Below are positions 20,833 to 31,645 of a DNA stretch of 64,000 nucleotides, one piece after another. Positions within the stretch are counted from its first letter, which is position 1, and the number at the start of each line of letters is the position of its first letter. The position numbers and the translations under genes were made by a program. The DNA lies in contig CP092872.1 in assembly GCA_030710605.1 (NCBI GenBank), forward strand, positions 3,766,562-3,830,561, given 5' to 3'. Source of the stretch: Cordylochernes scorpioides (lineage: Eukaryota > Arthropoda > Arachnida > Pseudoscorpiones > Chernetidae). The notes under the pieces are model-generated. The model was not told the origin of the DNA and did not search any database. It was given only the letters and a program-made list of their open reading frames with translations.

Positions 20833-21430
20833 TTTTATACGAAAATTCTGATATGATGTTTACTCTGTTTACTTTGTATACATCTATACCATTGTTTACT
20901 TTATGTTCATTATTGCTTGCCGTGTTTACCATTGTTTATTCTATTCCTTTTTATGATGCATTGGCGCGCCATCTGTTATGAAAATTTGAAACTATAATAG
21001 ACATACGCGTCTATAATGGTTTCGAATTTTTATATTCCTTATTGTTTACTGTATTTACCATTGTTTACATCTATTCCATTGTTTACACTGTGATCATTAT
21101 TGTTCGCCGTGTTTACCATTGTTTACTATGTTCCTTATTGTTTACTGTATTTACCATTGTTTACATCTATTCCATTGTTTACACTGTGATCATTATTGTT
21201 CGCCGTGTTTACCATTGTTTACTATGTTCCTTATTGTTTACTGTATTTACCATTGTTTACATCTATTCCATTGTTTACACTGTGATCATTATTGTTCGCC
21301 GTGTTTACCATTGTTTACTATGTTCCTTATTGTTTACTGTATTTACCATTGTTTACATCTATTCCATTGTTTACACTGTGTTCATTATTGTTCGCCGTGT
21401 TTACCATTGTTTACTATGTTCCTTAACATC
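20833..21430. repeat. 96-bp satellite (about five units) with an inserted family B fragment
   Basis: Four clean 96-bp units (landmark ACATCTATTCCATTG at 21067, 21163, 21259, 21355) plus diverged units at the left. TGTTTAC occurs several times per unit. Array DNA is broken at about 20953-21030 by a family B piece (GATGCATTGGCGCGCCATCT). The left edge (ATACGAAAATTCTGATATGA at 20837) is repeated at the left edge of the 98-bp array (22563), so both arrays were once a single locus or a duplication. Confidence 0.85.
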
Positions 21431-21584
21431 TTTCTTGGAAGTCTTTTAAAACTTAACGTCTAAGTTTATTTTTGGAAAGTTCAGCTTCTTGAAACTTTAC
21501 AAGGTGATTTTCTCATTGTTATTTTCTGCGCGACAATATTGTTAAACCACAACACTAGCTTTACGAAATTAATTTTAGCGGATG

Positions 21585-22040
21585 TTAGATGTGGATTGGT
21601 AGAAATCTTTGATTTTCGATAGACACGACCAGTGATCGTATCCCGCATTGGGCACTTTTTTTCTGAAGAAAAAATTGCTTCAATAGCTTCTGATCATTGA
21701 AAAAGTCCAACCTCATGAATACAAGTAACCAAATAGAACTCTGACACATTTGTAAGTTAACACAAAGCAATAACGCGCCATCTATACATATAAAATAAAA
21801 GGATTTAAAAGCGCGAATGTTTCTTTTATACATAAAACAAACTTCTACTGTCCTTACTGCGATGAAAAAATATATTGGGAGGGCTTGGCTCATCAGTGGT
21901 GAACCCTCCCAGCGGTTGTAAGTGCCAAATTCTAACTGCTTACGACATGTGTAGACATGTGGTGTACTTACAGTAAAAGCTTTCGATAAATACTATCTAC
22001 CATGATTATCATAGCCAGTATCACGTGTACCAAGGTTAAA
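21585..22040 (+). mobile_element. Diverged plus-strand SINE interrupted by a family A insertion
   Basis: The 5' part (21585-21757) has the B-box region GATCGTATCCCGCATTGGGC and the body up to ACACATTTGTAAGT. The 3' part resumes at 21916 with TTGTAAGTGCCAAATTCTAA and runs to CATGATTATCATAGCCAGTA. The inserted piece is listed separately. Confidence 0.65.
21758..21915. repeat. 158-bp family A insertion with 8-bp target-site duplication
   Basis: Bounded exactly by TTGTAAGT at 21750-21757 and 21916-21923, inside a SINE. It starts TAACACAAAGCAATAACGCG and stops at CTCCCAGCGG, so compared with longer copies it is truncated at one end. Truncation at one side with a fixed other end suggests retroposition of the reverse strand, with the fixed end GCGCGTTATTGCTTTGTG. 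Confidence 0.75.
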
Positions 22041-22556
22041 GAAAACATTTTTAGCGTCTATTTTGACAGCAGAGTTTATCTTTCTTTTACTGATCACCTG
22101 AATAAGACACAACGAGGAAAAAAACCCGATTGTCAATGGTTTATTCCTTGGTCAATTTTTCCTTTCTACGAAATTATTTGTATAAATCGAGAAATTGCCA
22201 ACCTCTGGAATTTACCATATTTTTCCATATTTCCAATCAGTTAGGTTGTGAAATATAAAGTTTTAGATATTTTTTATCCAGAGTTCTTTGCAGAAAATTT
22301 CTTCAACTTGATGATCAACTAACAAAGGAACTATTCTATGATGTGTAAAAATAAAGTTTTATTTAAATTGACCAGTTTTTCTTCTTCAAATTTTGTCTGA
22401 AAGGTATTGAACTTCTGGTTTAATCGAACCAACTACCTTCCAATACAGTATATTTAAAATATATTTACTGTATATTTGTGTGACATAACGTTCATATAAT
22501 AGTTATAAAATTGTAAAAATAAATAATTCATAAATTTTTATATTTTTAAAGATCCC
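22041..22556. other. Intergenic DNA, no gene seen
   Basis: The 80-codon frame at 22002-22244 starts inside the SINE and has no motif. The rest is AT-rich. Confidence 0.45.
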
Positions 22557-25160
22557 GCTTTTTATACGAAAATTCTGATATGATGTTTAGCCTGTTTACC
22601 ATTGTATACATCTATACCATTGTTTACTGTATTTACCATTGTATACATCTATACCCCATTGTTTACACTGTGATCAATAATGTTTGCCGTGTTTACCATT
22701 GTTTACTATGTTCCTTATTGTTTACTGTGTTTACCATTGTATACATCTATACCCCATTGTTTACACTGTGATCAATAATGTTTGCCGTGTTTACCATTGT
22801 TTACTATGTCCCTTATTGTTTACTGTGTTTACCATTGTATACATCTATACCCCATTGTTTACACTGTGATCAATAATGTTTGCCGTGTTTACCATTGTTT
22901 ACTATGTTCCTTATTGTTTACTGTATTTACCATTGTATACATCTATACCCCATTGTTTACACTGTGATCAATAATGTTTGCCGTGTTTACCATTGTTTAC
23001 TATGTTCCTTATTGTTTACTGTATTTACCATTGTATACATCTATACCCCATTGTTTACACTGTGATCAATAATGTTTGCCGTGTTTACCATTGTTTACTA
23101 TGTTCCTTATTGTTTACTGTATTTACCATTGTATACATCTATACCCCATTGTTTACACTGTGATCAATAATGTTTGCCGTGTTTACCATTGTTTACTATG
23201 TTCCTTATTGTTTACTGTATTTACCATTGTATACATCTATACCCCAATGTTTACACTGTGATCAATAATGTTTGCCGTGTTTACCATTGTTCACTATGTT
23301 CCTTATTGTTTACTGTATTTACCATTGTATACATCTATACCCCATTGTTTACACTGTGATCAATAATGTTTGCCGTGTTTACCATTGTTTACTATGTTCC
23401 TTATTGTTTACTGTATTTACCATTGTATACATCTATACCCCATTGTTTACACTGTGATCAATAATGTTTGCCGTGTTTACCATTGTTTACTATGTTCCTT
23501 ATTGTTTACTGTATTTACCATTGTATACATCTATACCCCAATGTTTACACTGTGATCAATAATGTTTGCCGTGTTTACCATTGTTCACTATGTTCCTTAT
23601 TGTTTACTGTATTTACCATTGTATACATCTATACCCCATTGTTTACACTGTGATCAATAATATTTGCCGTGTTTACCATTGTTTACTATGTTCCTTATTG
23701 TTTACTGTATTTACCATTGTATACATCTATACCCCATTGTTTACACTGTGATCAATAATGTTTGCCGTGTTTACCATTGTTTACTATGTTCCTTATTGTT
23801 TACTGTGTTTACCATTGTATACATCTATACCCCATTGTTTACACTGTGATCAATAATGTTTGCCGTGTTTACCATTGTTTACTATGTCCCTTATTGTTTA
23901 CTGTGTTTACCATTGTATACATCTATACCCCATTGTTTACACTGTGATCAATAATGTTTGCCGTGTTTACCATTGTTTACTATGTTCCTTATTGTTTACT
24001 GTATTTACCATTGTATACATCTATACCCCATTGTTTACACTGTGATCAATAATGTTTGCCGTGTTTACCATTGTTTACTATGTTCCTTATTGTTTACTGT
24101 ATTTACCATTGTATACATCTATACCCCATTGTTTACACTGTGATCAATAATGTTTGCCGTGTTTACCATTGTTTACTATGTTCCTTATTGTTTACTGTAT
24201 TTACCATTGTATACATCTATACCCCATTGTTTACACTGTGATCAATAATGTTTGCCGTGTTTACCATTGTTTACTATGTTCCTTATTGTTTACTGTATTT
24301 ACCATTGTATACATCTATACCCCAATGTTTACACTGTGATCAATAATGTTTGCCGTGTTTACCATTGTTCACTATGTTCCTTATTGTTTACTGTATTTAC
24401 CATTGTATACATCTATACCCCATTGTTTACACTGTGATCAATAATGTTTGCCGTGTTTACCATTGTTTACTATGTTCCTTATTGTTTACTGTATTTACCA
24501 TTGTATACATCTATACCCCATTGTTTACACTGTGATCAATAATGTTTGCCGTGTTTACCATTGTTTACTATGTTCCTTATTGTTTACTGTGTTTACCATT
24601 GTATACACCTATACCCCATTGTTTACACTGTGATCAATAATATTTGCCGTGTTTACCATTGTTTACTATGTTCCTTATTGTTTACTGTGTTTACCATTGT
24701 ATACATCTATACCCCATTGTTTACACTGTGATCAATAATGTTTGCCGTGTTTACCATTGTTTACCATTGTTTACTATGTTCCTTATTGTTTACTGTATTT
24801 ACCATTGTATACATCTATACCCCATTGTTTACACTGTGATCAATAATGTTTGCCGTGTTTACCATTGTTTACTATGTTCCTTATTGTTTACTGTATTTAC
24901 CATTGTATACATCTATACCCCATTGTTTACACTGTGATCAATAATGTTTGCCGTGTTTACCATTGTTTACTATGTTCCTTATTGTTTACTGTGTTTACCA
25001 TTGTATACACCTATACCCCATTGTTTACACTGTGATCAATAATATTTGCCGTGTTTACCATTGTTTACTATGTTCCTTATTGTTTACTGTGTTTACCATT
25101 GTATACATCTATACGATCGTTTACTCTATGTTCATTATTGTGTTTAGATTTTTTTACCAT
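22557..25160. repeat. 98-bp satellite, about 26 units
   Basis: A strict 98-bp period, with landmarks ACATCTATACCCCATTG and GTGATCAATAATGTTTGCCG. Each unit carries four TGTTTAC heptamers plus TATTTAC and TGTTTGC variants. Sharing of rare variants shows larger steps: TATGTCCCTT occurs at about 22805 and again 1078 bp (11 units) later, with the following five or so units also matching; a 3-unit step (294 bp) is seen around 23076-23660. One irregular unit at about 24750-24775 has an extra TTTACCATTG. The short plus-strand frames repeated every 98 bp are a by-product. Confidence 0.95.
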
Positions 25161-25895
25161 TGATTACTATGTTCCTTATTGTTTACTGCGTTTACCATTG
25201 TTTACACTGTGATCATTATTGTGTTTACCTTTTTTACCATTGTTTACTATGTTGCTTATTGTTTACTGAGTATACGATTGTTTACTCTGTGATCATTATT
25301 GTGTTTACCTTTTTTTACCATTATTTACATCTATAGCATTGTTTACACTGTGATCATCATTAATGTGTTTACCTTTTTTACCATTGTTTACTATGTTACT
25401 TATTGTTTTCTGTGTTTCTCATTGTTTACTATTTTCCTTATTTCTTATTGTGTTTACCATTGTTTACATTGTGATCATTATTGTTTGCTGTGTTTCTCAT
25501 TGTTTACTATTTTCCTTATTGTTTGCTGTGTTTCTCATTGTTTATTATTTTCCTTATTTCTTATTGTGTTTACCATTGCTTACATTGTGATCATTATTGT
25601 TTGCTGTGTTTCTAATTGTTTACTATTTTCCTTATTGTTTTCTGTGTTTCCCATTATTTACTATTTTTCTTATTTCTTATTGTGTTTACCATTGTTTACA
25701 TCTATACCATTGTTCACTCTGTGATCATAATTATTTCCTATGTTTACCCTTGTGTTTACCATTGTTTACATCTATACCATTGTTTACTCTGTGATCATAA
25801 TTATTTCCTATGTTTACCCTTGTGTTTACAGCTATCCTATTATTCACGTCATTGTTTACTAATATTTACCATTTTACATATTGTATATTTAAAGC
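25161..25895. repeat. Decayed right edge of the 98-bp satellite
   Basis: The same vocabulary (CATTGTTTAC, TGTGATCATTATTG, TATGTTCCTTATTG) in irregular order, with the period lost and TTTCTCATTG variants added. A sub-repeat of about 80 bp ending ATCATAATTATTTCCTATG is present twice (25690-25830). Confidence 0.8.
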
Positions 25896-26039
25896 CATAA
25901 CGAGGTTCTATTGCGTTGAATTATTTTATTGCGTTATAAAAAGAAAATAGGTTTAACTTCTAACACAAGGTCGATACTAGATGTCTTATTAGAATATAGT
26001 GAGTAGAACCTCTCATGAGCCATCCCTCTGATGAGAGAC

Positions 26040-26240
26040 CACCTCCCTGAGCGACCACCTTTGTAAATGTAGAAATGTGACTTTTGAACTCAACTTGTCC
26101 ATCATTCAATCAGCGTCCACCTTTGTCAATGTAGAAATGTGACTTTTTTGAACTCAACTTGTCCACCATTCAATCAGCGTCCACCTTTGTCAATGTAGAA
26201 ATGTGGCTTTTCTTGAACTGAACTTGCCCTTCAACTAATC
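26040..26240. repeat. Three tandem 63-bp units
   Basis: The unit starts CAGCGTCCACCTTTGTCAAT and contains GTAGAAATGTGACTTTT and CTCAACTTGTCCACC. Preceding DNA (CATAACGAGGTTCTATTGCG at 25899, AGTAGAACCTCTCATGAGCC at 26004) resembles pogo-type ends, so the triplet may lie in a decayed DNA transposon. Confidence 0.7.
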
Positions 26241-26481
26241 AGCGACCATCTACAGAAGAAACCAGGAGTATTGATTTTTTTGGGCGATATTTCATGGGAA
26301 AATTTATTCGTTTTATTTAAGATACTTACTGTATGTGTATGTACATGTTTGGTCCATGGAGCTGAGACATGAACTGGGTGCTGAGAGCAGTCTCCTTGCT
26401 TTCGATGTGGAATGCTAAAGAAGCTCGCGGAACATATGGCCAAAGAAGAAGTACAGAGAAAGATAAATCTATTTGATAGGT

Positions 26482-26680
26482 CTTCAAAATTAAAGATACT
26501 TCGGCCAGTAAATCTTTTTATTATCTCGACGTTTCGACAAAAATATTTTGTCCTCGTCAGAAGCAAACAAAAATTAAAATTTTGTTGAAACGTCGAGACA
26601 ATAAAAAAGATTTACTGCCAGAAGTATCTTTAATTCTAAGAACTATGAATGTGCCGGCCAGGCAGCCTCTATCTTTACGT
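26482..26680. repeat. 199-bp short retroposon with inverted modules and 12-bp target-site duplication
   Basis: Direct repeat TATTTGATAGGT at 26470-26481 and 26681-26692. It contains two inverted copies of the module of 14722-14892: minus strand 26489-26563 complete, plus strand 26581-26637 truncated (TTGTTGAAACGTCGAGACAA). It ends like the other copy with GGCAGCCTCTATCTTTACG. Confidence 0.8.
26525..26563 (-). ncRNA. Hammerhead-ribozyme-like motif
   Basis: On the minus strand: CTT, CTGACGA, extra G, stem II GACAAAA/TTTTGTC with loop TATT, GAAA, CGTC, GAG. It differs from 14776-14814 at the stem I base (T for C, pairing kept as G-U) and in the loop, while CTGACGA, GAAACGTC and the stem are unchanged. 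Confidence 0.45.
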
Positions 26681-26889
26681 TATTTGATAGGTGTATCGCT
26701 AAAACACCATCACAAGAATCTGAAGGAAATAATGTCAATGGTGGGTATAGATTCCATTCCTAGCAGATCTGGATAAAAGATCAAGCTCAGAATAAGGTAG
26801 AAAACCAAGAAGGAACTGGATTGATAAAATCACAACAATGATTAACTCATCTCTCAAGGGGAACTAAAGATTGAGTACCACTCACACTA

Positions 26890-27090
26890 AACAGACAATA
26901 TTGTAACAAAGTATTTATTATTTTATTAACAGAGTATCATTGTTTATATTTTACTACTCTGTAAACTTCCCTCATTCCTTATCTTTTGTTTATCCTTCAT
27001 AGTTTGTTGTTACCTTAAATAAATTGTTGTGTCATCCCAAAGTTGGTCTTCCCTAATTTTCCATGTGGCAATATCTACTGAGAAACCTTC
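26890..27090 (+). repeat. Dispersed repeat family C, copy 1
   Basis: Contains AACAAAGTATTTATTATTTT, AGTATCATTGTTTATATTTT, ACTTCCCTCATTCCTTATC, TTGTGTCATCC and CCTAATTTTCCATGTGGCAA. Minus-strand copies occur at 30950-31130 and 34765-34955, and the last block alone at about 16890-16950. It could be an element end; type unknown. Confidence 0.6.
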
Positions 27091-27111
27091 CATTGGACTT
27101 CCCCAACACAA

Positions 27112-27340
27112 AGCAATAACGCGCCATCTATAAATATATAATGAAAGATTAATCACGAATGTTTATTTTATATACAATGCAAACTTTTAATGTCTTTACT
27201 GCGATTCTAAAATATTGGGAGGGTTTGGCTCATCAGTAGTAAATCCTCCCAGTGGTTTCACCAATTTAATCTACCAGACCGCTACTTAGAGCTCTAATAC
27301 TGTATTGGATCATTCTGCTTATATATGTTACACTGAAGGG
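27112..27340. repeat. Family A copy, interrupted by a 115-bp tandem block
   Basis: Starts CACAAAGCAATAACGCGCCA, with all landmarks through ACACTGAAGGG at 27340. The rest (TGGAATCTTAGAAATGGTTT) resumes at 27918. Confidence 0.7.
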
Positions 27341-27917
27341 TTCCAAGTGACTAACGTGGCGTGCAACGGCACCCATTTTACAATCAAGAACATTGCTGTG
27401 ATAGAGATGTATGGAAACATCTGAGGCTCCTCATTGGACACAACAACAAAAGAAAATTGACATGGACCCAGAACAGCAGCTTTACACACCCAAGATAGAG
27501 GGCATTGCTGTGATAAAGATGCATGGAGACATCTGAGGCTCTTCATTGGACACGACAACAACAACAGAAAATTGACATGGACCCAGAACAGCAGCTTTAC
27601 ACACCAAAGATAGAGGACATTGCTGTGATAGAGATGTATGAAGACATCTGAGGCTCTTCATTGGACACGACAACAACAACAGAAAAGTGACATGGACCCA
27701 GAACAGCAGCTTTACACACCCAAGATAGAGAACATTGCTGTGATAGAGATGCACGGAGACATCTGAGGCTCTTCATTGTACACGATAACAACAACAGAAA
27801 AGTGACATGGACCCAGAACAGCAGCTTTACACACCCAAGATAGAGAACATTGCTGTGATAGAGATGTATGGAGACATCTGAGGCTCTTCATTGGACACGA
27901 CATCAACAACTAAAGGG
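27341..27917. repeat. 115-bp tandem array inserted in family A, AAGGG at both edges
   Basis: About five units of 115 bp (landmarks ATTGCTGTGATAGAGATG, AGACATCTGAGGCTCTTCAT, GACATGGACCCAGAACAGCA). AAGGG is present at 27336-27340 and again at 27913-27917, so the block behaves as an insertion with a 5-bp target duplication into family A sequence that is continuous elsewhere. Overlapping minus-strand frames of 65-90 codons arise from the repeat. Confidence 0.75.
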
Positions 27918-28930
27918 TGGAATCTTAGAAATGGTTTTAAAGCAAACTATGGATAAACAACAAGGTACTGTTAATATCTCAGAAGGTGTCGAACTAACGC
28001 TACACCACGCTAACTACTCTAATCATCTACCTTGATAAATCTGCTTTAACCAACTCATCTCTTATGGCGAACTAAGACAATTAAAATAATTTTATTGACA
28101 TCTTGTCAATACATGCAAAGTACACAGTCTGCACTATTTAAAATATATAATATGGATTATATACACTATGTATAATGAATATGGCGTCTCTGCCAGCGCT
28201 GCAGAGTTTGGTGGAGAATCACCAGCGGGTCTCCAGCGACACCACGTATTTCGCGATCTACGAAGACGAACTAAAGACAGAATAGAACTCACACAAAACA
28301 GACAATGACAATATCTACAAAGAAACGTTCCATTGGAATTCGCCAACGGTTCTAAATAAACTCTAGATTGACAATAAAATACTGTAAACATCTCAGATGG
28401 TTTCGAACTGACGCTACATCACGCGACCTACTTTAATCGTCTGCTTTGATAAATCTGCTTTGAAATTAGCCGTCAACCACAGACGACCCTAGCTGAACCA
28501 ACTTCCAGACTATATTTGGAAATCCATCATTGTGTGTGTATGCCAGGTAGTAAACTGGATTAAAAAAAACTCATTATATATCTTAACCTATAAATATCTC
28601 TTCGTGGAGGGCTAGCTTTTTATACTAATAAGTTATTAACCTATAACCCCGTTAATTCGGTCATTCAAGAGGCAAGCAACAATACCTAAATAAAGGGAAA
28701 ATTTTAAAAATCCATATAGTTGGCATCTCTAATCATTTAAGATGGTACTAATGTAGGGTACACAATCTATAAAACTAAAGTGAAAAAAAAAAGGGAATCT
28801 ATGAAGAATTTTAAAATTAATAAAAATCATCTATATAGAATTTATATTCTCCCAAGTGAATTTTTATTATTTCTTCTTGTTGTAAATATGTATTAACATA
28901 ATATTTTAAAAATAGAGCAATCCATAAATA
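27918..28930. other. End of family A copy, then unassigned DNA with an 85-bp direct repeat
   Basis: 27918-27955 completes family A. Two related segments, about 27966-28050 and 28377-28461 (ATCTCAG(A)AGGTGTCGAACT versus ATCTCAGATGGTTTCGAACT, both ending GATAAATCTGCTTT), lie 411 bp apart in the same orientation. Between them is a GC-rich patch (28180-28270). I cannot assign these. The rest is AT-rich. Confidence 0.45.
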
Positions 28931-28937
28931 AATCTTT

Positions 28938-29145
28938 AATTAAAAAGGCATATATTGGATCAAAATATCATTTATTTTACCAATATTTCAGTTGGCTGAA
29001 CGCCAACCTTTATCAAGATGTTATAACATTTTTAACACACTTTAAAATGTTATAACACCTTGATAAAGGTTGGCGTTCAGCCAACTGAAATATTGGTAAA
29101 ATAAATGATATTTTGATCCAATATATGCCTTTTTAATTAAATGTC
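28938..29145. repeat. Near-perfect palindrome (family FB4), arms about 97 bp
   Basis: The left arm from TTAAAAAGGCATATATTGG to TTATAACATTTT and the right arm returning to CCAATATATGCCTTTTTAA differ at only one or two positions, with a loop of about ten bases. In the right arm TTGATAAAGGTTGGCGTTCA GCCAACTGAAATATT has the same layout as the hammerhead-like modules, although the CTGANGA box is altered. Shorter copies: 38518-38645 and half at 46598-46710. Confidence 0.8.
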
Positions 29146-29559
29146 ATATAATGTAATATAAATTATAAATAATATAAATTAAATTATATATTTAAAAAAT
29201 ACAAATAATGTACACAAATGTAATTAAAATCAAACATATTAACAGTTTTACACATATATTCAAAATGCGTCAGACTCTATATATTTATATAGGTTATACT
29301 ATATTTTTTTGAATCATTATTCATTCGAATACAAGTAACGAAAAAAATAGGTAATTTCTTCTCTCAATATTTTAATTAATGCTTATTGAAAAGTTGAACT
29401 ATCTTATTTTATATAAAATAATGCAAAATTTTTATTGAGTAAAATAGGTTGATATAACATATTATATAGATTTCGCTTTAAATATAAATAGATATAAAAA
29501 ATAAAGAACATTGTATGTTTGTGAAAAAAAAAAAGTACAAATGTGATATTGTACTGGGA

Positions 29560-29710
29560 TAAGGTGCATAAATTATGAAAAAGGCATCTCCTTATCGTGC
29601 ATCTGAAAGTTTCTGATGGCTTGTTTAATAGTTGATATTTATTCCGATAGATGGCGTAAGCCATCAGCAACTTTCAGTTGCACGATAAGGAGATGTCTTT
29701 TTCATAAATG
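29560..29710. repeat. Palindromic repeat (family FB5)
   Basis: Arms: GAAAAAGGCATCTCCTTATC GTGCATCTGAAAG on the left and CTTTCAGTTGCACGATAAGG AGATGTC on the right, around ATTTATTCCGATAGATGGCG. Related copies lie at 52145-52310 and 52520-52620. Confidence 0.7.
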
Positions 29711-30209
29711 TATGTTTGGTTATTTATTTATTTATTTCAACACACAAAACGCGATATCCCGGCTAGGGATAATTGCGTCAATTTATATTTTTTAAACAGA
29801 AACAGTTATAAACATATTATACAAGAAAATAAATAAAGAGAAACAATAATATATATTAGGAACCTGATCCTTCCAGGTTAGAAAGGTAAATCATAAATAT
29901 ATTTACAAAAATAACTAAATCTGTGACAATTATCTCTAGTATTTACAAATTTATTGATTATTAATATAATTTATTATTATATGAAATATAATTAAAATAT
30001 AAAATTTATTAAAAAATTAAATTACCCGAAAAACATTTATAGATAATGTGTTTAAATTTCACATTCCGAAATATATTAATATATTTTTATATTTTTTATT
30101 TATTTTTTATTGTTTTTTTTCCACCTGAATATATTTATGTATAAAAAAAAATTCTCATAACAGAGAGGAAATTTATAGATTCATAATATAAATGTATTTT
30201 TAAAATATA
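29711..30209. other. AT-rich intergenic DNA, no gene seen
   Basis: A patch AACACACAAAACGCGATATC at about 29740 and AACCTGATCCTTCCAGGTT near 29860 stand out, but nothing is recognisable as coding or RNA. Confidence 0.5.
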
Positions 30210-30214
30210 GACAT

Positions 30215-30285
30215 ATATATTTTCTTTTGAACGAAAAATCAAAATGTATTTTGATATACATTTTGATTTTTCGTTCAAAAGAATC
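30215..30285. repeat. Short perfect palindrome (family FB6)
   Basis: TTCTTTTGAACGAAAAATCA followed by its inverse around TGTATTTTGATATACA. The next 60 bases (CACATGCGGGGTAATTTTCA and TCACAAGCCGCATTATATTG) also occur at the right edge of the larger foldback 36065-36450, so this is a short copy of that family. Confidence 0.7.
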
Positions 30286-30429
30286 ACATGCGGGGTAATT
30301 TTCAAATGTCGTTTTACAATCACAAGCCGCATTATATTGTTTTATATATTTTCTTGTTTGTTATATATAATTAGGAGAAAAGTTTTAAATAATGATAATC
30401 ATAAATTTTTTATTAAATATTTTTTCACC

Positions 30430-30949
30430 CCTGGATCAATAGGTAGTTAACCTGACCGCAATGTGGTTTGAGCTTATCATAGCAAACTACCCAATTTGCA
30501 TAAATATGGAGCCACGAAATTGGAACCAACTCCCTATAAAGTGTAGGCTTAGGAAGAAAAAGGCGCTAAAAGTGAAATTTAGTTTTTCCCGCCAAAAGTT
30601 TATAGCAGCCGAGAGAAGAAATTTTCGTCTGGTATAAAAATCACCTATTACTTCGAAGCGCTGAAAGACAAATCTTTGAAAAACAAATTTATCGTTTGTG
30701 GGGAAAAATAAGTAACAAACGATGTTTTGAGACTTTTTTTTATAATATCGTCTGCATGCGCATGCGTAGTAGAATTTGGATTAATTTGAATAGGAAATTC
30801 TTGGGGTGATTATAAATATGTTTGATATATATTAGGTCAAAATATTGTTTTTTTTTTTAATTTATAATTTCGTCTATGTTGCATATTTTCTAATATATTC
30901 TGGTATTTTAAGTTTTTTTTTCCGTATAACATAAACCGAGGTAGAACCC
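30430..30949. other. Unassigned segment with promoter-like motifs
   Basis: Contains TTTTTCCCGCCAAAAG (E2F-type) at about 30583, GGTATAAAAATC (TATA-type) at about 30638, and GCATGCGCATGCG (NRF-1-like) at about 30754. No open frame follows on the plus strand, so a promoter role is only a possibility. Confidence 0.25.
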
Positions 30950-31130
30950 ACATTGCCATGTGGAAAATTAGGAAAGACAAACATCAGGATGACACGGCAT
31001 TTTTATTTAAGACAAGAACTAGGAATCATAAAAAAAGATAGGCAATGAGGGAAGTTTACAGAATAACAAAATATAAACATAAAAAAGGATGACTCTTAAT
31101 AAAATAATAAAAACATGCGAATGTTGCGGA
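30950..31130 (-). repeat. Dispersed repeat family C, copy 2
   Basis: Minus-strand match to 26890-27090 (TTGCCATGTGGAAAATTAGG, GGATGACACGGC, AATGAGGGAAGTTTACAG). Confidence 0.6.
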
Positions 31131-31219
31131 TGTTTGATAAACATGCGAATGACAAAGAAATTTAGTTTGATTCAAATAATTAGCAACTTATTAATATCTA
31201 GAGCCACACAGACATAATG

Positions 31220-31250
<31 letters not shown>

Positions 31251-31645
31251 CGTGATCTAATGGAAGAGTACAACCGTTATACTTACAATTCCCAAGAATT
31301 AGTTCCAGCCAAGTGAGCAGCGACGTGCCGTAGCATTCGTCCGCGATGTCTGCCACGTTTATTCTTATACAGTTTTTATAGATGGATGAATTTGCATATT
31401 TACATTTTAACACAAGTATAACATATTTACATATTTATTTTGGCGAAAAGAAATTATACATCTTTGATATTATACAAATTATGACATATATATATTTTTT
31501 TAAAAAGGTTATTTTTTAAATTATTTTTTTCTATTTGATTAATGAATATCTGGTTCGTTACCCCAGTTGTTTTTTTGGACAAGTGTATGACGTGTCAAAG
31601 CCGAAGCTTGGTTCTGTTGTTAAATCTTGATGTTAAACATTTTAA
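31131..31645. other. AT-rich intergenic DNA, no gene seen
   Basis: A (TA)n microsatellite at about 31225-31248 and a less AT-rich patch at 31250-31360. No motif recognised. Confidence 0.5.

Noticed and set aside
22684..25163. Many 61-97 codon frames (MPCLPLFTMFLIVYC-type) repeated every 98 bp
   Set aside because: They are translations of the satellite; spacing, frame and ends follow the 98-bp unit and not a gene.
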